Of a DNA stretch of 64,000 nt, positions 21,214 through 33,400 are shown in pieces. Position numbers and translations under genes: made by a program. This DNA comes from Cafeteria roenbergensis (Eukaryota > Sar > Bigyra > Bicosoecida > Cafeteriaceae): contig VLTN01000002.1 in assembly GCA_008330645.1 (NCBI GenBank), positions 682,001 to 746,000 of the forward strand, read 5' to 3'. Under the pieces are notes generated by a model. That model was not told where the DNA came from. It saw nothing but the letters and a program-made list of their open reading frames with translations, and did no database searches. Position 1 is the first letter of the stretch. Every line of letters begins with the position of its first letter.

Positions 21214-23625
21214 ATGAGCTCGCACGGCCCCTCGCGGTCCGAGCAGCTGGCCTCGGCGACCCAGTTCGCGGCAGTGGCCGGGCGGGGCTCGTGGAGCGGA
21301 AATGCCCCGATGCCCGTCCCCCACGGCCCGCCCTCGTCCTCGGCGGGGCTGTCGTCCTCTGGGCAGCCGCAGCGGTCTGTGGCCATCCCCAGCATGGACG
21401 CGATCACGGCGGACGACAGCCACGGGTCGACGGACACGTACGGGCTTTCTTCACTTGGCCCTGCGGGGTCACCGGCACAGCCCGGCCACCGAAGCTGGGC
21501 TTTGCCGACGTCGCCCCCCTCGCACAGCCACCATTTGCAGCCGCAAGAGTCCTTCTATCCCCCACCCGGCGGCCGTCGGGTGGCCGCTGGAACCCTCTCA
21601 GGCTCCCGGACAGGAGGCCCGCCCTCGCTGGTGCCCCCCCCCACCGTCGACACGATGCAAGCCGGACATGCCGGTCACGGGTCATTCGGCGCTGGCAACC
21701 CCCACTCATCCTTCGGCTCCGGGCCGGGCGCGCCGGTAAGCGGCCCTTTCGGGCCTGCGGGTTACTCTGACGATGGTGGGCGCTTCGGGGGCAGCGGCAT
21801 GCCGCCTCGCCAGCCCGGGTCGGGTTTGGCGACCGTGTCGATGCTCTCCGACGGCACCGCCATGTCCGGCATCAACCCCAAGCGAATGCGCGAGATGCCC
21901 TCGGATGGTTCCTCGCTCATGGGCGGGCCTTCCTTCGCCTCCCCGCGCCACGCGTTCCAAGGCGACGCTTCCGTTTCCGGCTCGCTCGGCCCCGGCGGCG
22001 ACACAGGCATGTACGCCGCACCGGCCGGCCGCGTGATGCACATGCAGCGCTGCGAGACGGCCGCGCACATCCTGGCGGACACCGTGCGGGGCGGGCCGTC
22101 CTCGGCGATGGGCGGGTGGATCTACGTGCCGGCGCATCTCACGTCGAAGCTCGCGACCATTCGATCTGTTCTCAACAGCGAGGCGCTCGAACTCAGCAAC
22201 GCCGAGCTTCTCGGCGTCGTGGCGTCGGCCATCCAGGCGCCCGATACCGCCGCGCGCTTCTATGGCCAAGCCGCCTCCCGAGGGCCAGCCGACGGCCCGC
22301 AGCAAGGTGCGGCGCACTTTCGCGCTGGCGACACGGCGGCGCTCGCAGACGGCTCCCACGAGTCGGTTTTCTCGTCGTCAGACGGACACGGGCAAGGCCG
22401 CCTCGCCGGCTCGGGTCGCTACCTCCCCACCCCGAGGACGCCCCACGACATGGCCCACACCCCCAGCTACGAAACGGTGCGGCCCACCCCGGGCGGGGGC
22501 GGCCAGGGCGCTCCTGCGTCGGGCTGGAGCGACTCGATGCCGTTGCCCATGTCGGGGCCGATTGGAATGGGAAGCTTTGGCCGTCGCACCACGCCGCCCA
22601 CGATGACTCGCCAGCTAGGCGCGCCCCAGAGCGGCATGCCCGGCGCTGGAGGGGCACCTCCGCTCGGCAGCGCGGCGGCTGCTGCGAACTTCCGCAAGCG
22701 CCCGCGCGAGCACCACGGCGGGCAGTCATCGAGCTCCTCGTCGGCGTCGGCCGGCGCAGGTGCAGCGGCGGGAGCAGGCCGCAGCAGCGCGGCCATGGAC
22801 GCTGCAGCTGCGCGCGGCCTCCACGCGCTCAAGCACGCGGCAGACGACTTGGAGTCGCAACGGGACGGGGACGGCGGCGACGGGGACGACGACAGCGACG
22901 TGCACTCTCCGACTGCCGCAGGCAGCACAGACACGCCCATGTCGCTGCCGGCCGGGGCCGCCGGCTCGCGGGTCACGTCGCGCATGCGCCGCGCGCTTGT
23001 TATGGACCAGCGGGTCGCCGAGGGCAGTCGCACAGGCACCGTGTCGTCCAAGGACGGCGTGAGCTGGGGGCGCGTCAACAACCCTGTGCTGTACGTCGAG
23101 CACTCCGGGCTCCCCGCGAGCTGGCCCGCCATCCCCTTCCCGCGAGACTACTTGATGACGAACTTGCCGCCCGACGACGGGCGCACCGGCCGGCTGACGC
23201 GCGCCGCGGTGGTGAGCCTCCGCGAGTGGATGACCGAGGGCCGCACATGGCTCAGCCCCTACCCGACGCAGCAGGACATCGCCATGCTCTCCGAGCGCAC
23301 CGGAATGTCGGCCAAGCAGCTGCGCGACTGGTTCCGCAACGAGCGCAAGCGCGTCTGGCTGCCCTTTTGGCAGTCGCGCCTGTCCAACCCCGAGTGCCAG
23401 TGGGCGGTGCAGCGGTCCTCCGGCGCCCGGGCGAACATCATCCCCAAGTCCGTCATCGAGCGCTTCGCCCACCACAGCACGGACCTGGACCTCAACACCG
23501 CCGTGACCCTCGAGCTCGAGGGCGAAGCTGGCGCAGGAGCTGCTGTTGCGGCTGGAGCAGCTTCCGGCTCCTCGCCGGAAGCCAAGCCCCATGTGGTTCC
23601 GCGCGCCGGCGGCGGCGCGGCCTAA
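21214..23625 (+). CDS. TALE-like homeodomain transcription factor
   Basis: Predicted nuclear DNA-binding protein of 803 residues, single exon. The homeodomain lies at about 663-722: LREWMTEGRTWLSPYPT, then MLSERTGMSAKQL and recognition helix RDWFRNERKRVWLPFW, with the invariant W-F-x-N-x-R pattern. 'SPYPT' between helices 1 and 2 is typical of the three-residue loop extension (TALE) class. The rest is low-complexity Gly/Ser/Ala/Pro sequence with an acidic run before the homeodomain (GDGDDDSDVHSP, about 555) and one more ordered stretch near 270-350 (MQRCETAAHILADTVRG, ATIRSVLNSEALELSNAELL) of unknown fold. No MEINOX/KNOX or PBC partner domain is obvious, so its regulatory partners cannot be inferred. 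Confidence 0.85.
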   Translation: MSSHGPSRSEQLASATQFAAVAGRGSWSGNAPMPVPHGPPSSSAGLSSSGQPQRSVAIPSMDAITADDSHGSTDTYGLSSLGPAGSPAQPGHRSWALPTSPPSHSHHLQPQESFYPPPGGRRVAAGTLSGSRTGGPPSLVPPPTVDTMQAGHAGHGSFGAGNPHSSFGSGPGAPVSGPFGPAGYSDDGGRFGGSGMPPRQPGSGLATVSMLSDGTAMSGINPKRMREMPSDGSSLMGGPSFASPRHAFQGDASVSGSLGPGGDTGMYAAPAGRVMHMQRCETAAHILADTVRGGPSSAMGGWIYVPAHLTSKLATIRSVLNSEALELSNAELLGVVASAIQAPDTAARFYGQAASRGPADGPQQGAAHFRAGDTAALADGSHESVFSSSDGHGQGRLAGSGRYLPTPRTPHDMAHTPSYETVRPTPGGGGQGAPASGWSDSMPLPMSGPIGMGSFGRRTTPPTMTRQLGAPQSGMPGAGGAPPLGSAAAAANFRKRPREHHGGQSSSSSSASAGAGAAAGAGRSSAAMDAAAARGLHALKHAADDLESQRDGDGGDGDDDSDVHSPTAAGSTDTPMSLPAGAAGSRVTSRMRRALVMDQRVAEGSRTGTVSSKDGVSWGRVNNPVLYVEHSGLPASWPAIPFPRDYLMTNLPPDDGRTGRLTRAAVVSLREWMTEGRTWLSPYPTQQDIAMLSERTGMSAKQLRDWFRNERKRVWLPFWQSRLSNPECQWAVQRSSGARANIIPKSVIERFAHHSTDLDLNTAVTLELEGEAGAGAAVAAGAASGSSPEAKPHVVPRAGGGAA

Positions 23626-24169
23626 AGTCCCGATGGGGCGCTGTGTCGTCGCTCCGTCGCGGAGCGGCGTTCGCCTGGACGGGCACCGGTGACCGGCCCT
23701 GGCTGCGTTTCCCGCTGCCGCTGTCATTCCTGCCGGGCCGGGCAGCCCCACGCGCCTCGCCGCTGCGGTAAAAACGGCCGGCCGGAATCGCGCACTGTCC
23801 GGGCGTCGTTGCCCATGGCTGGCACGACCCTGGCCTCATCCGCACGCAAGTGCGGCACCCTGTCTCCCTCCACCCCTTCATAGCTGCGTGCAAGCAGCCG
23901 CCAGAGCGCAGGCTTTGCGGTGGCTCCTGCTGTCAACGCGGATCTGCATGCACGAGCGAGCGGGCGCTTATGCTCATGGTTTCGCCGGTTTGGTGAGCTT
24001 GCTGCGCGTGAAATGGAATCTTCGGCCGTCTTGCATTGCCCGCGGTGCAACTCTCCTCTCGCGAGGCGCCCATTGCCCCTGGCACACGCATGTCCACACC
24101 CACACCCACGCACACGAACACAGCCTGCCGACGAGTGCCCGCCGAGCGGGGTTGCTTTCGGCGGAGCGG
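23626..24169. other. Convergent intergenic
   Basis: The 3' ends of the homeodomain gene (plus) and the VHS adaptor gene (minus) face each other here. There is a CA-rich stretch (cacacccacacccacgcaca, about 24093-24112). No gene or RNA recognised. Confidence 0.5.
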
Positions 24170-26456
24170 TCAATCGAACATGTCGAAGGGGTTGGGTGCC
24201 GGCGCAGGCGCGGGCGCCGCTGCCGGCGCTGGAGCACTGCTGCTCGCCCCGCCCCCGGTGCCGCGAGGGTCAAAGTCGTCGAAGGAGTCGCTGTGCTGCG
24301 GAGCAGCAGTGGCTGGGTTGGCCGAAGCTGCCGGAGGAGGAGCCGGAGCGGCCCCAAACAGATCGGTCTCATTTGCGGCGGTGCCGGCGGCAACGGCGAC
24401 GGCGACGGGCGGAGCCGGTGCGGGAGCGGGAGCGGGCGCGCCGAACAGGTCCCCCAGCATGTCGTCGTCGGCCTCCGGCGCTTGCTCCTGCTGCTGCTGC
24501 TGCTGCTGCTGCGCGGGCGCGGAATGGGCAGTGGAGGCGGAGGAGCCCCGAGGACGGGCGAGCCCAGCGCCGCTTCCGCGGGGCGGCGCGAGGGCGCGGA
24601 CACCGGCCGACGTCCTCGCCCTCCGCCGCTCTGCCGCAGCGCCAGCCGCACGCGGCTGCCCGAGAGCCGGGACGGACTTGCCTGAGGCCGACCGCTGCCT
24701 CGCCCTGGCGCCAGAGCCGCCTGCGGCTGCGCCGATGGCAACCCGCATCGGTGCGCCGCCGCTGCCGCTGCTCGCGCGGGGTGCCGCGTCGGCCTTCTGG
24801 TGCGCGCCTGCCCCAGAAGACGGGGGGGCGCCGCCGCCAAGGAAGTCGTCCATGTCCACCGACGTCGAGCGAGGCTCGGCCCTTGCGGCCGGGGCGGGCG
24901 CGGGGGCAGGGGCGGGCGCAGGCGACGCTTCGCTGCCGAACAAGTCGCCGAAGCCGTCGTCGTCATGCCTGGAGCGCGACGCTTCTGTCGATGCCGCTGC
25001 TGCGGGCGCAGGCGCTGGTGCAGGCGCGGGCGCGGGCCCCGAGGGCGCAATCGCAAGCCCGCTTCGGCTGGCCTCCTCCTTGGCCGCGGACGGACCTCCC
25101 TTCACAAGTGCCACCAGAAGGCGCTGGGACCCGTGAACAAGGTCATTGAGAGCAAGCAGGGCTCCAAGATCGGCAGAGCCACTTCCCGACGTGGCCGCCT
25201 CAAGCCTGCGCTGAAGGTCGGGCATCCCAGCCTTGAGAGTGCGGGCAAGATCGCGAAGCAGTCCCCCCTCCATTGCCTCCTCGGCTGAGGTGGCGGCCAG
25301 GACGACGTCGCGCAGCATGGAGGCGGCGCCCTCCAGGGGCATCAGCGAGCTGGGGAGCGCAGAGCTGGTGGCGCCGCTGCCGCTGCCGCTGCCGCTGCCG
25401 CTGCCGCTGCCGCTGCCGCTGCCGCTGCCGGTCGCCAAGGGGGCGTGCCGCCGGGTGCTTGAGCTGGGGGGCGCGGTGGCAGCGGCTGCTGGGGCTGGCG
25501 CGGATGTAGACGGCGGAGTGAAGATCGGCGGCCGCGTTTCATCCAGCTGGGGGGCGGTGAACTTGAACCCGCGCGCACGGAGCTTGTGGTACAGGGCCAC
25601 AAAGGCCTCGAGGCCGTGCGAGGTGCGCATCGGCAGGAACTCCTCTCCCCAGGACTGGATCAGCTCCAGCGCCTTGTGAGACGCTCGGACCGAGCCTGGC
25701 TCCTTGGCGCGGATGCGCCGCTGCAACCACTGCGAGGCTCAGAGGGTCGTAGGGCGGGGCTGTTGACATTGGCACTGGTGGGCGTGCCTTGGAGCGCGGA
25801 GGCGCGCGGCCAGCCGGCGGGGCAGTGCCCGGCGGATTGGGGCAGGCTCACCTGCAGCGCGTTCTCGAGCTGGGTGAAGATGCCCTTGTTCGCGGCAACC
25901 ACCTGAGCGAAACGCATGCCGCAGTTCTTGATGAGCATTTCCAAGAGAAACAGGCTCGGGATCGTCACCGCCTCGTCGCGAACGCCAAGCCGAGCGCGCA
26001 TAACCTCGACCACCTCCATAAGCCTGCGGGAGAGACTAGCCTCGGGGCGAAGAACAACAAGCCGGGTGCGCAACATGACCGCGGCAGCCCTGGGGAGCGT
26101 GCAGCGAGCCCAGGCCGCTCCGTGGCCGCCATCTGGCGCGGCTGGGCAGCGGATTGCAGGTGCGTCAGTAGGCTCGCACTGCGGCGTCTCAGGCGCATTC
26201 CACACACAAAAATGTACGGATTCCGCCGCGCGGGCGCTGCTGAGCGGCACACGAGCCATCGCGAACCCCACGTCCGACCCCCCCCCCCTGCTTGGCCGGC
26301 CGGACCTCACTCTTCGGGCGTGCGCAGAAGGTTGACCCGATCGCAGATAGTGATGTTGGCTGCCACATTCTCCTCCCCGCCAACCGTGGAGGTGGTGATC
26401 AGCTCATCCAGGCCTCCGATGTCGACCTTCTTGCGGCGGCGGAACAGACTCGCCAT
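24170..26456 (-). CDS. TOM1: TOM1-like VHS/GAT endosomal adaptor
   Basis: Predicted ubiquitin-cargo adaptor on endosomes, acting like an ESCRT-0 substitute. Exons 26456-26311, 26023-25852 and 25729-24170; phases agree (625 residues). The VHS domain spans about 10-155: NITICDRVNLLRTPEELMEV, LFLLEMLIKNCGMRFAQVVA, KALELIQSWGEEF and VALYHKLRARGFKF, colinear with TOM1. A helical GAT-like segment follows at about 243-310 (MLRDVVLAATSAEEAMEGG ... ALLALNDLVHGSQRLLVALV). The C-terminal half is low complexity with short clathrin/AP/EH-type motifs: DGFGDLFGS, DDMLGDLFG, TDLFG, SDSFDDFDP and the terminal NPFDMFD. A (Gly-Ser) run and a (Gln) run are encoded by simple repeats. GGA adaptors are unlikely because no gamma-adaptin ear is present. 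Confidence 0.88.
24488..24512 (-). repeat. CTG/CAG triplet run encoding polyglutamine
   Basis: Eight consecutive ctg triplets on the plus strand, read as (CAG)n on the coding strand, give a Gln run in the linker of the VHS adaptor. It is likely length-variable. Confidence 0.9.
25373..25430 (-). repeat. Hexanucleotide (ccgctg)n encoding (Gly-Ser)n
   Basis: About nine perfect copies of a six-base unit in the VHS adaptor exon, translated on the minus strand as alternating Gly-Ser just after the VHS domain. Period six keeps the frame whatever the copy number. Confidence 0.95.
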
Positions 26457-27475
26457 GCTGCGCCGGGCCTTGCCTGTCCCTCGGGCCTGCCCGCCTGGGG
26501 TGCGCGCGGCCCGCGGCAGTGTTCGCCCGAGAAGCAGAGCCAGCTCCCGTGGGCGCCGAGCTGCGCACCGGCTGCAGTCGCTCTCGCAGGCACCATCGTC
26601 GTGCGCCCGGCCAGCAGTGAAGAGTGGGAGGGGCTGCCGGCTGTGGTGCGCCTCCGGGGCTCTTGGAGCCCCGGGGACTTGCGGTTCGGCTCCCCAGCCG
26701 GCCTGGCAGCGTTGGCCGTGAGTTGCGCATTTCCCAGGCAGAGTTGCAAATACCCCGCCGCCAGCTTGGCCGGCGCGGTGGACGCAGGGAAATGAACTCA
26801 GCCCGATACTCGCATAGCGCTTCAACACACACCGGCGGCCACCATTCGCGCGCGCGCAGCCAGGTGACCAGAACCCCAGGTTGCGCCGGAGGGCAGGAAA
26901 TCGCGTCGCGTCGCTCGTTTCCTGAGCGCCAAGCGGCGGCGGACGCGGGCCAAACCCCGCACGTGCGTCGCAGTTGTCGGCTCTGGTCCGGGGCTATCAG
27001 ACTGTGCCCCCCGCCCCTCAGATGCGGGTGGGCCCGGCGGGGCTTGAGGTTGGCCGCTCGCCTGCTGCCAGCAACGCCCCCACCCGCCACACGCGCCAGC
27101 CGCCGGCCGCACAGCCGTCCCCGACACACCCACGCACACACGCGCCCTGGAGGCCCGCCAACAGCGGAGGGCAATCGCTGTCGACGCGAACGACGCTGGA
27201 GCGCGCGCCGTCCCTGCGCACCTGCACGCCCACGAGGCGGCGATTCGCGCTGGCAGAGCAGCGTGCGCAACACGAGAGGAGGCTGGAGACAGGCCGCTCG
27301 CAAGCCGCCGCTGCCCTCGGACGCCACTCATCTCCGTGGACCGGGCCTCCGCCCACCGCGCGAGCCCGCAAGCGAACAGCGCTCCCGGGTGCTTTCCCCG
27401 AGCGGCGCGCCGCGAAGATCCCTGGCACCGAATCCACCCGCCTGCGCGCAGGTTGTGAGCGTTTCTGACGCCAGC
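26457..27475. promoter_or_regulatory. Divergent intergenic, VHS adaptor and Munc13-like gene
   Basis: About 1 kb between two divergent starts. CA-rich patches (about 27100-27145) and GC boxes are visible. No open frame with conserved features, repeat or RNA was recognised. A regulatory role is inferred from position only. Confidence 0.4.
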
Positions 27476-30400
27476 ATGGCCTCCGGTGACGAGAGCGGCT
27501 CGAGTGTTCTGTCCGGGTTCGCGCCGCAGGCCGTCCGCACCTACAGGAGCCACCACTCCGTGAGAGCTCGCAAGGCCACCGCGCGGCCGGGGCGGCGGCG
27601 TTTGGCCGCGAACCGGGGCGGGGCGGCCCGCGCGCCGCCCCCTTCCCAACCTGCAGTGACCCTCGGGACTTGCCCTGCGCTGGAAGCGCTGGGTCCGGGC
27701 GCCGGCATGGGCCCCGCGGGCAGCCCGGTCGACCAGAAAGCGCCCGGTGGGCTTGGCCGGAGCTGGTGCACGGGCCGAGGGCCGGCGCGAATGACGAGCC
27801 AATCGCATTGGTGAAGCTGTCTGCCACATCGCGAAAGCTTGCACGCGTGCAGCAGCAGCGACCCGCGCCGAGCCCGAGGCAACCGCCCTCCGCCCCCAGC
27901 TGCTCGTCGCGCCTCATGTGCTCCGCAGGGTCACTCTGGAAGCATGCACGCCTCGAGCGCGTCGCGCCGAGTGGTGGGAGGGGCAGCGGGTGCCATGGGG
28001 GGGCCAGTTCAGTCGGAGCAAACTGGCGGCGATCCCGACCAGCCGACGCTCGAAGACCTGGCGCTGCAGGACGTGCTTGGCGACGGCGCCGCCCCCTCGA
28101 ACAGCATTATTGAGGCGCAGCGGCGCGTGGATGGGCTCCACGCGCCTTTGGCAAAGGCGCGCGCGGCCTCGAGCGTCGGCACTCCCCAGGGCTCCCAGTA
28201 CCGCCACCCCGCCCCGGGCCCGACCCTCAAGCACACCGGAGGTGGCGAGCGAAGCGTCGCGCCCAGCGAGATCGTGATCGACGGGCACCCGTCCACGCAC
28301 TCCTTGCGCCGGTCGTCTCGCCGGCTCGAGGCCCCGGGCTCCCCTGTGGCTGCGGCAACGCGGCCCGACGGCCCGCCGACGCTCGACGCCGAGCTCAGCG
28401 CAATGCTCCTTCCGGCGGCGACGGGGTGCGTTCACGCCTTTACGGCCGAGGAGCCCATCGACCCGCAGGCAGCAGTGGCGGACGCCCTCCGCATCCTTCG
28501 CATCTGCGGCACTCGCGGCGCCTCGGCCGCCCAGCCGCCCCGCAGCGTGGCCGAGGTCAAGGCCACCGCGGCGGAGTCGCTCCACAGGGTGCGCTGCCTG
28601 GCGGCCGCGCTCCAGGAGGCGCGCGCGCAGGAGGAGACCGTGGGCGATGCCCGCCTGGGCGCGCTGGCGTTCGGCTCAGTGCAGCAGGCCAACAGGTGGA
28701 GGCGCGCGGCGCTGGAGCGCTACGGCCGCGCGGAGGCCGCCCTGCTTCGCATCGTGGGCCCGCCCAAGCGCCGCACGGACAACCGCAGCGGCTTTCTGCC
28801 CTCGCTCGCCCGCGCAGCCGAGTCGCCCGCTCCTGCTGCAGCGCCCGACAGCGCGGCTGGCAGCCCGGCCGGCGGCCCCCCCGCCAAGGGCGGGTGCTGC
28901 GCCTGCTTCGGCGGCGGCGGCGGCGCGCCCGCGGCCACGCGCTCCGAGCCGGTGCCTCTGCCCGCGCCCGCTGCTGCGGCGGCCCCGGCCACCCCGCGAG
29001 GGCCTTCCACCACCCCGGGCTTCCGCGCCGACTCCGCCCACGGCCCCTCCGACGCCGGTCACCACGCTGCGGCGACGCCGGAGACCGCCAGCCGCCCCGT
29101 CGTCGCCGCGCTGGACTGCGCGGTCGGCAGCCGCGCCGGCCCCGACCTCCACCAGCTCTGCACCCGCCTGGAGAGCCTCATGCTGGAGGCCACCAACAGA
29201 GGGGTCGTCATGCCCGAGGCCAGGTCGGGATCCAAGGCCTCCGCGGCCATCACCTCCGAGGAGCGCCTCCTCGCCGCCCGCGCCTCGGAGCGGGGTCACA
29301 TCACGGAGGGGCCGGCGACCACGCTCGTCGACCCGGTGGAGGCGGTGAGGCTGGCCAAGGGCGACCAGGACGACTCGGCCTCGCCCGACCAGGCGCCCAT
29401 CGCGGAGATTAGCTTTGCCGACCTGCTGGCCGGGGCAAGCCCGGAGCTGCCCGAGGCCAAGAAGGAGGTGGCCAAGCCGCCCGCCCTGTGGGGCCCCATC
29501 GAGGCGCCCGTGCGCAGCCTCGAGCAGGAGACCGCCGGGGACGCGCTGGCGGCTTGGTACGGCCTCGACCCGATCGCGCCGTTCGCCGCCCGTGCGAGCG
29601 TGCTGGCGAGCCGGCTGCCGCTGGCGATGCACAGCGTGCTGTCTGGCAAGGCCGCGCCGGAGCAGGCGGTGATGCTGGTGGGAGAGGTCGGGCAGGCAGT
29701 GGAGCTCGCCACAGCGTTGCTCTTCAAGGAGGGCTGCGGGGAGGACGGCACCTGCTTCTCGCCCTCGGTGGTGCGCGGGCTCGTGGTGCACGCGATGCTG
29801 GTGGCGGAGGAGACGGTCCACGGTTTCGTGCGGTCCATCATGCAGTGGTCAGTCGTGCTCGGGGACAGGCAGGGCGCGGGGGAGTTCGCGTACGAGCTGC
29901 TGGTGCTGTGGCGCCGGCTGCAGCGCTCTCGCAACGAGCTCATCGGCATGGCCGTGCTCAGGGCAGGGGCGGGCAGGTGGTACCGTCTCGGGAAGGACCC
30001 CGAGGAGGAGGGGCTGGTGGTGGCCGCGGCTGGCGGGTCGCTCTCGCACAGCGCCGGCGCCGCGGCCGCGGCCGCGGCCGGCGGGGGTGCGGGGGGCGCC
30101 GCCGCGGTCCGCCGCCGCAGCAAGGAGACTGCCAGGGGCGGAGAGGAGGACGAGGATGACTCGCCCCCTCGCCCGGGCGAGGGCGAGGAGGCGCTCCCCT
30201 CCCTCGCCACGCTCGTCGACGCGATCCACGCGTCGTGCGAGGCCCACTGGGTGGCCACGGCCTCCCCCGTCGCGCCCACCGACAGCGACGAGGCCGGCGC
30301 GAACGGGGGCGCCGCGCGCGCCGTGGCCCTGCTGGACGCCGCCCTGGAGCGGCTTCGCGCTGCGCTGCGAGCCTGCTCCTGCGTCGCCGGCCCCATCGGC

Positions 30401-33400
30401 CAGGCCGCCGCCAACTGGTCCCTCACTGTCTCCGTCGAAGAGGCGGCGCTGGCAGGAGAGGACGGCGACGAGGACGTCGACGAGGGCGACGACGACGGTC
30501 GTGCGGGCCGGAACACCGATGGCTCCGTGGCCGCTGGCAGCGGAGCCTCGGCGCGCCCCCGGCGGCGCAGGGCGGGGTCCCACGGCGGAAACACGGCCGC
30601 GAGTGACTCGGAGACGGACAGCGAGGAGGACGACGACGACGACGGGACCGGGTCCGCAGGGATGGGAGGGGTCGGCGACGGCGCTTGGGGCGGACACAGT
30701 GGCGGCGCGGCCCGCGCAAGGGCGCGCGGCCACCGGCACATCAGCGTCCCCGACGGCGGCGTTGACTCGCTGTGGGTGCAGACCGTGGCCGCTCGCCGCA
30801 TCGTCTCCGCGGCGCTCGTGGAGGTCCAGGTGGCGCTGCACCTCGTCCCGCCGCACATGACCGGCGCCGTGCCCGCCGTGTTTGGCATCCTCCGCGACCC
30901 TGCCTCCGGGAGGGCCATGGTGGAGCACGGCGCCGTCGCGACGGGCATCTTCGGCGTGTTCGTGCGCTTGCTGGGTCTGTTCCGCTTCGCAGGGGCAGAC
31001 GTCAGCGCCGCCCTGCAGCTGCAGGTGGCGGCGGCGGCGGCCGCGGCCGACGGCGTGTCCGCCCCGCGAGGCGTTGCCGCTGTTGCGGTGGACCTGTCGC
31101 TGCTCCCCAACCGCACCCCTCTGGAGCAGGCTCGCCGCTCCATCGGTTCCAGCCAGGACGACGAGTCGCTCGAGGACGCCATGCGCAGCATGCACGGCCT
31201 CTTCGCGCCCTACGTCCGCCACTGGATCACCGCGCGCCGCCGCGTGGTGGAGGAGGACACCCTCTTCCGGGCCCAGCGCGAGGCGCTGCGCACCGGCCTC
31301 GCCAACGTGCAGCCAGAGCGCGGCCTCATGCACACGGTGGCCGCGGGGCTGCTCTTCCAGTTCTGCCGCCTCACCATCGTGGAGCTGCGCTCCCTGCCGG
31401 CGCTGCTCAGCGAGAACGACGTCAGCAGGGCGGGCCTTTTCCTGCTCGCCTGGCCGGTGGCGTCGCTCGCCCGCCGCTGCTCCAGCGCCGCCCTCCTCGC
31501 GCTGAGCCACGACGCGCACGGCGACGCGCGGTCCGCGTCGCATCGCTCCACCGCGTGGCTGGCGGCTCGCCGCAACGCCCGATGGCTCATGAGCGACGCG
31601 CTCTCGGCCTCCGCCGACAAGGCGCCCAGCCGCACGCTTGGCGCACCCGTTGCCAAGGCGAAGATTCTCACGGAGCGGTCGCACCTAGAGCGCGCGGACG
31701 CCATCGCCGCGACGTCGGCGGCGGACCTTCGCGCCCAGGACGCCCGCGGCAGCCTCTCCGCCGGCCGGCGCCGCGCCCTGGCCTTCCTCGAGGCGGCCCC
31801 GTGGCCCTCCCGGCCAGAGGCGTGGCACGCCGGAGTGGCGCGGTTCTTCGACCTGGACCCGCCCGAGGCGGAGGGCAAGGCCGAGGCCGCGGAGACGTTC
31901 CGCCGCGTGGTCGCGCTGCTCAACGACGCTATGTTCTGCCACCAGGCGCTCTCGCAGGTGCTGTCCGCGCTCGGCAGCCTCACCATTGCAGACCCCGCGG
32001 AAACACTGCGCCGGGTGGACATGAGGGCGCGGCGGGACGGCCACGGGCCCGAGGGCAGCGTCGCGCACGCGCTGGCGCAGGCGGAGGGCGCCGCCGAGGA
32101 GGGCGGGGACGAGGTCGAGAAGAAGCTGCTCGAGGCCGCGGGCAAGGGCGGGGAGTCCGCCGACGTCGCGAAGCGCCTCCTCGCCCAGCACCGGGCGATG
32201 ACGTCGTCGGCGGGAGAGCGGGAGGCGGAGCGCATGGCGGACGCGCTCGCCGACTCGCACCCCACCAGCCCCCGGGTGTTCGGCACAGGGCGGCGGGGCT
32301 CGGGCTCCGTGGCCAGCGAGGCCACCAGCTCCCGGCCGCCGACTGCCATGGTGGCCTCCGCGGCCACGGTCACGCTCGCAGCCCTGGACGGCGCCGCCGG
32401 CGACGGCGGCAGCGGCGCCGGCGGCGCCGGTCACGCGGCGGGCTCCACCGAAGTGGCGCCCCCCTCGGCAGAGCCGTGGCTGGCCAGCAAGCCCGAGGGG
32501 CAGAGCCAGGCCGGAGGCGTTCCCAAGATGGGCGATGTGCCGCCGAGGGGGGCCGGGCGCGACGCGGCCGCCGCTGCGTCGGCACTGGGCGCCGCTGTGG
32601 CCGCCAAGAACCGGCGGCGGCAGGCGGACCCCACGGAGGTGCGCGCCACCCGCGTCCGCGTGGCCGTGCTCCGCGCCGACCACGTGCCCTGGATGGACGC
32701 CGGGGGCACGTCCAAGAGCGACCCGTACGCTTGCATCACCCTCGCGGGATCGAGGGCAGAGCTCGCCGACTCCGAGACGTCGTCTACCCGCTTCACCAAC
32801 GTGGTCGAGAACTCCTCGGAGCCCAGCTGGAGCGACCGCTTCGTCCTCGTCACCCCGATGGGCCCGGACCCCTGGCTCCGCGTGAGCCTCCACGACTGGG
32901 ACGGCGACGAGACCCTGCCCGACGACTTCATCGGCGCGGTTTCGCTGCCGCTTGCGGACCTCAAGGACGCCGGAACGCACCGGCTCTACGCCTGGCTTCG
33001 CCCCGACGCGCAGGAGCCAAGCGCCTTCGGGGCCAGGGACGTGCTGGTGCCGGGGCCGGTATCGGCTCTGCCAGATCCGAAGGCTGTCAAGGCGCACGCG
33101 GACATGGTGGAGGGCCGCGCTGCTGCTGCGCTCTTTGCCAGGCTGGCCCTGCCCGGGACGGAGGAGGCCCGCGCTGGCGCGGCCGGCGCTGCTGGCGCGG
33201 CTGGATCCGGGGCTGGCGCGGCTGGATGCGGGGCTGGCGAGGCGACCAAGGGTGGCGAAGGCGCCGCCGCGCTTGCGGCAGCCAAAGCCACGGGCGTGCT
33301 GCCGTACACGGACGCGGACACTGGCCGCGCGCTGCCCCATGCCGCCCGCACGAAGTCCCTGGCCGCCTCCAAGGCGCGCGTTGTGATCATGCTCTCTGTG

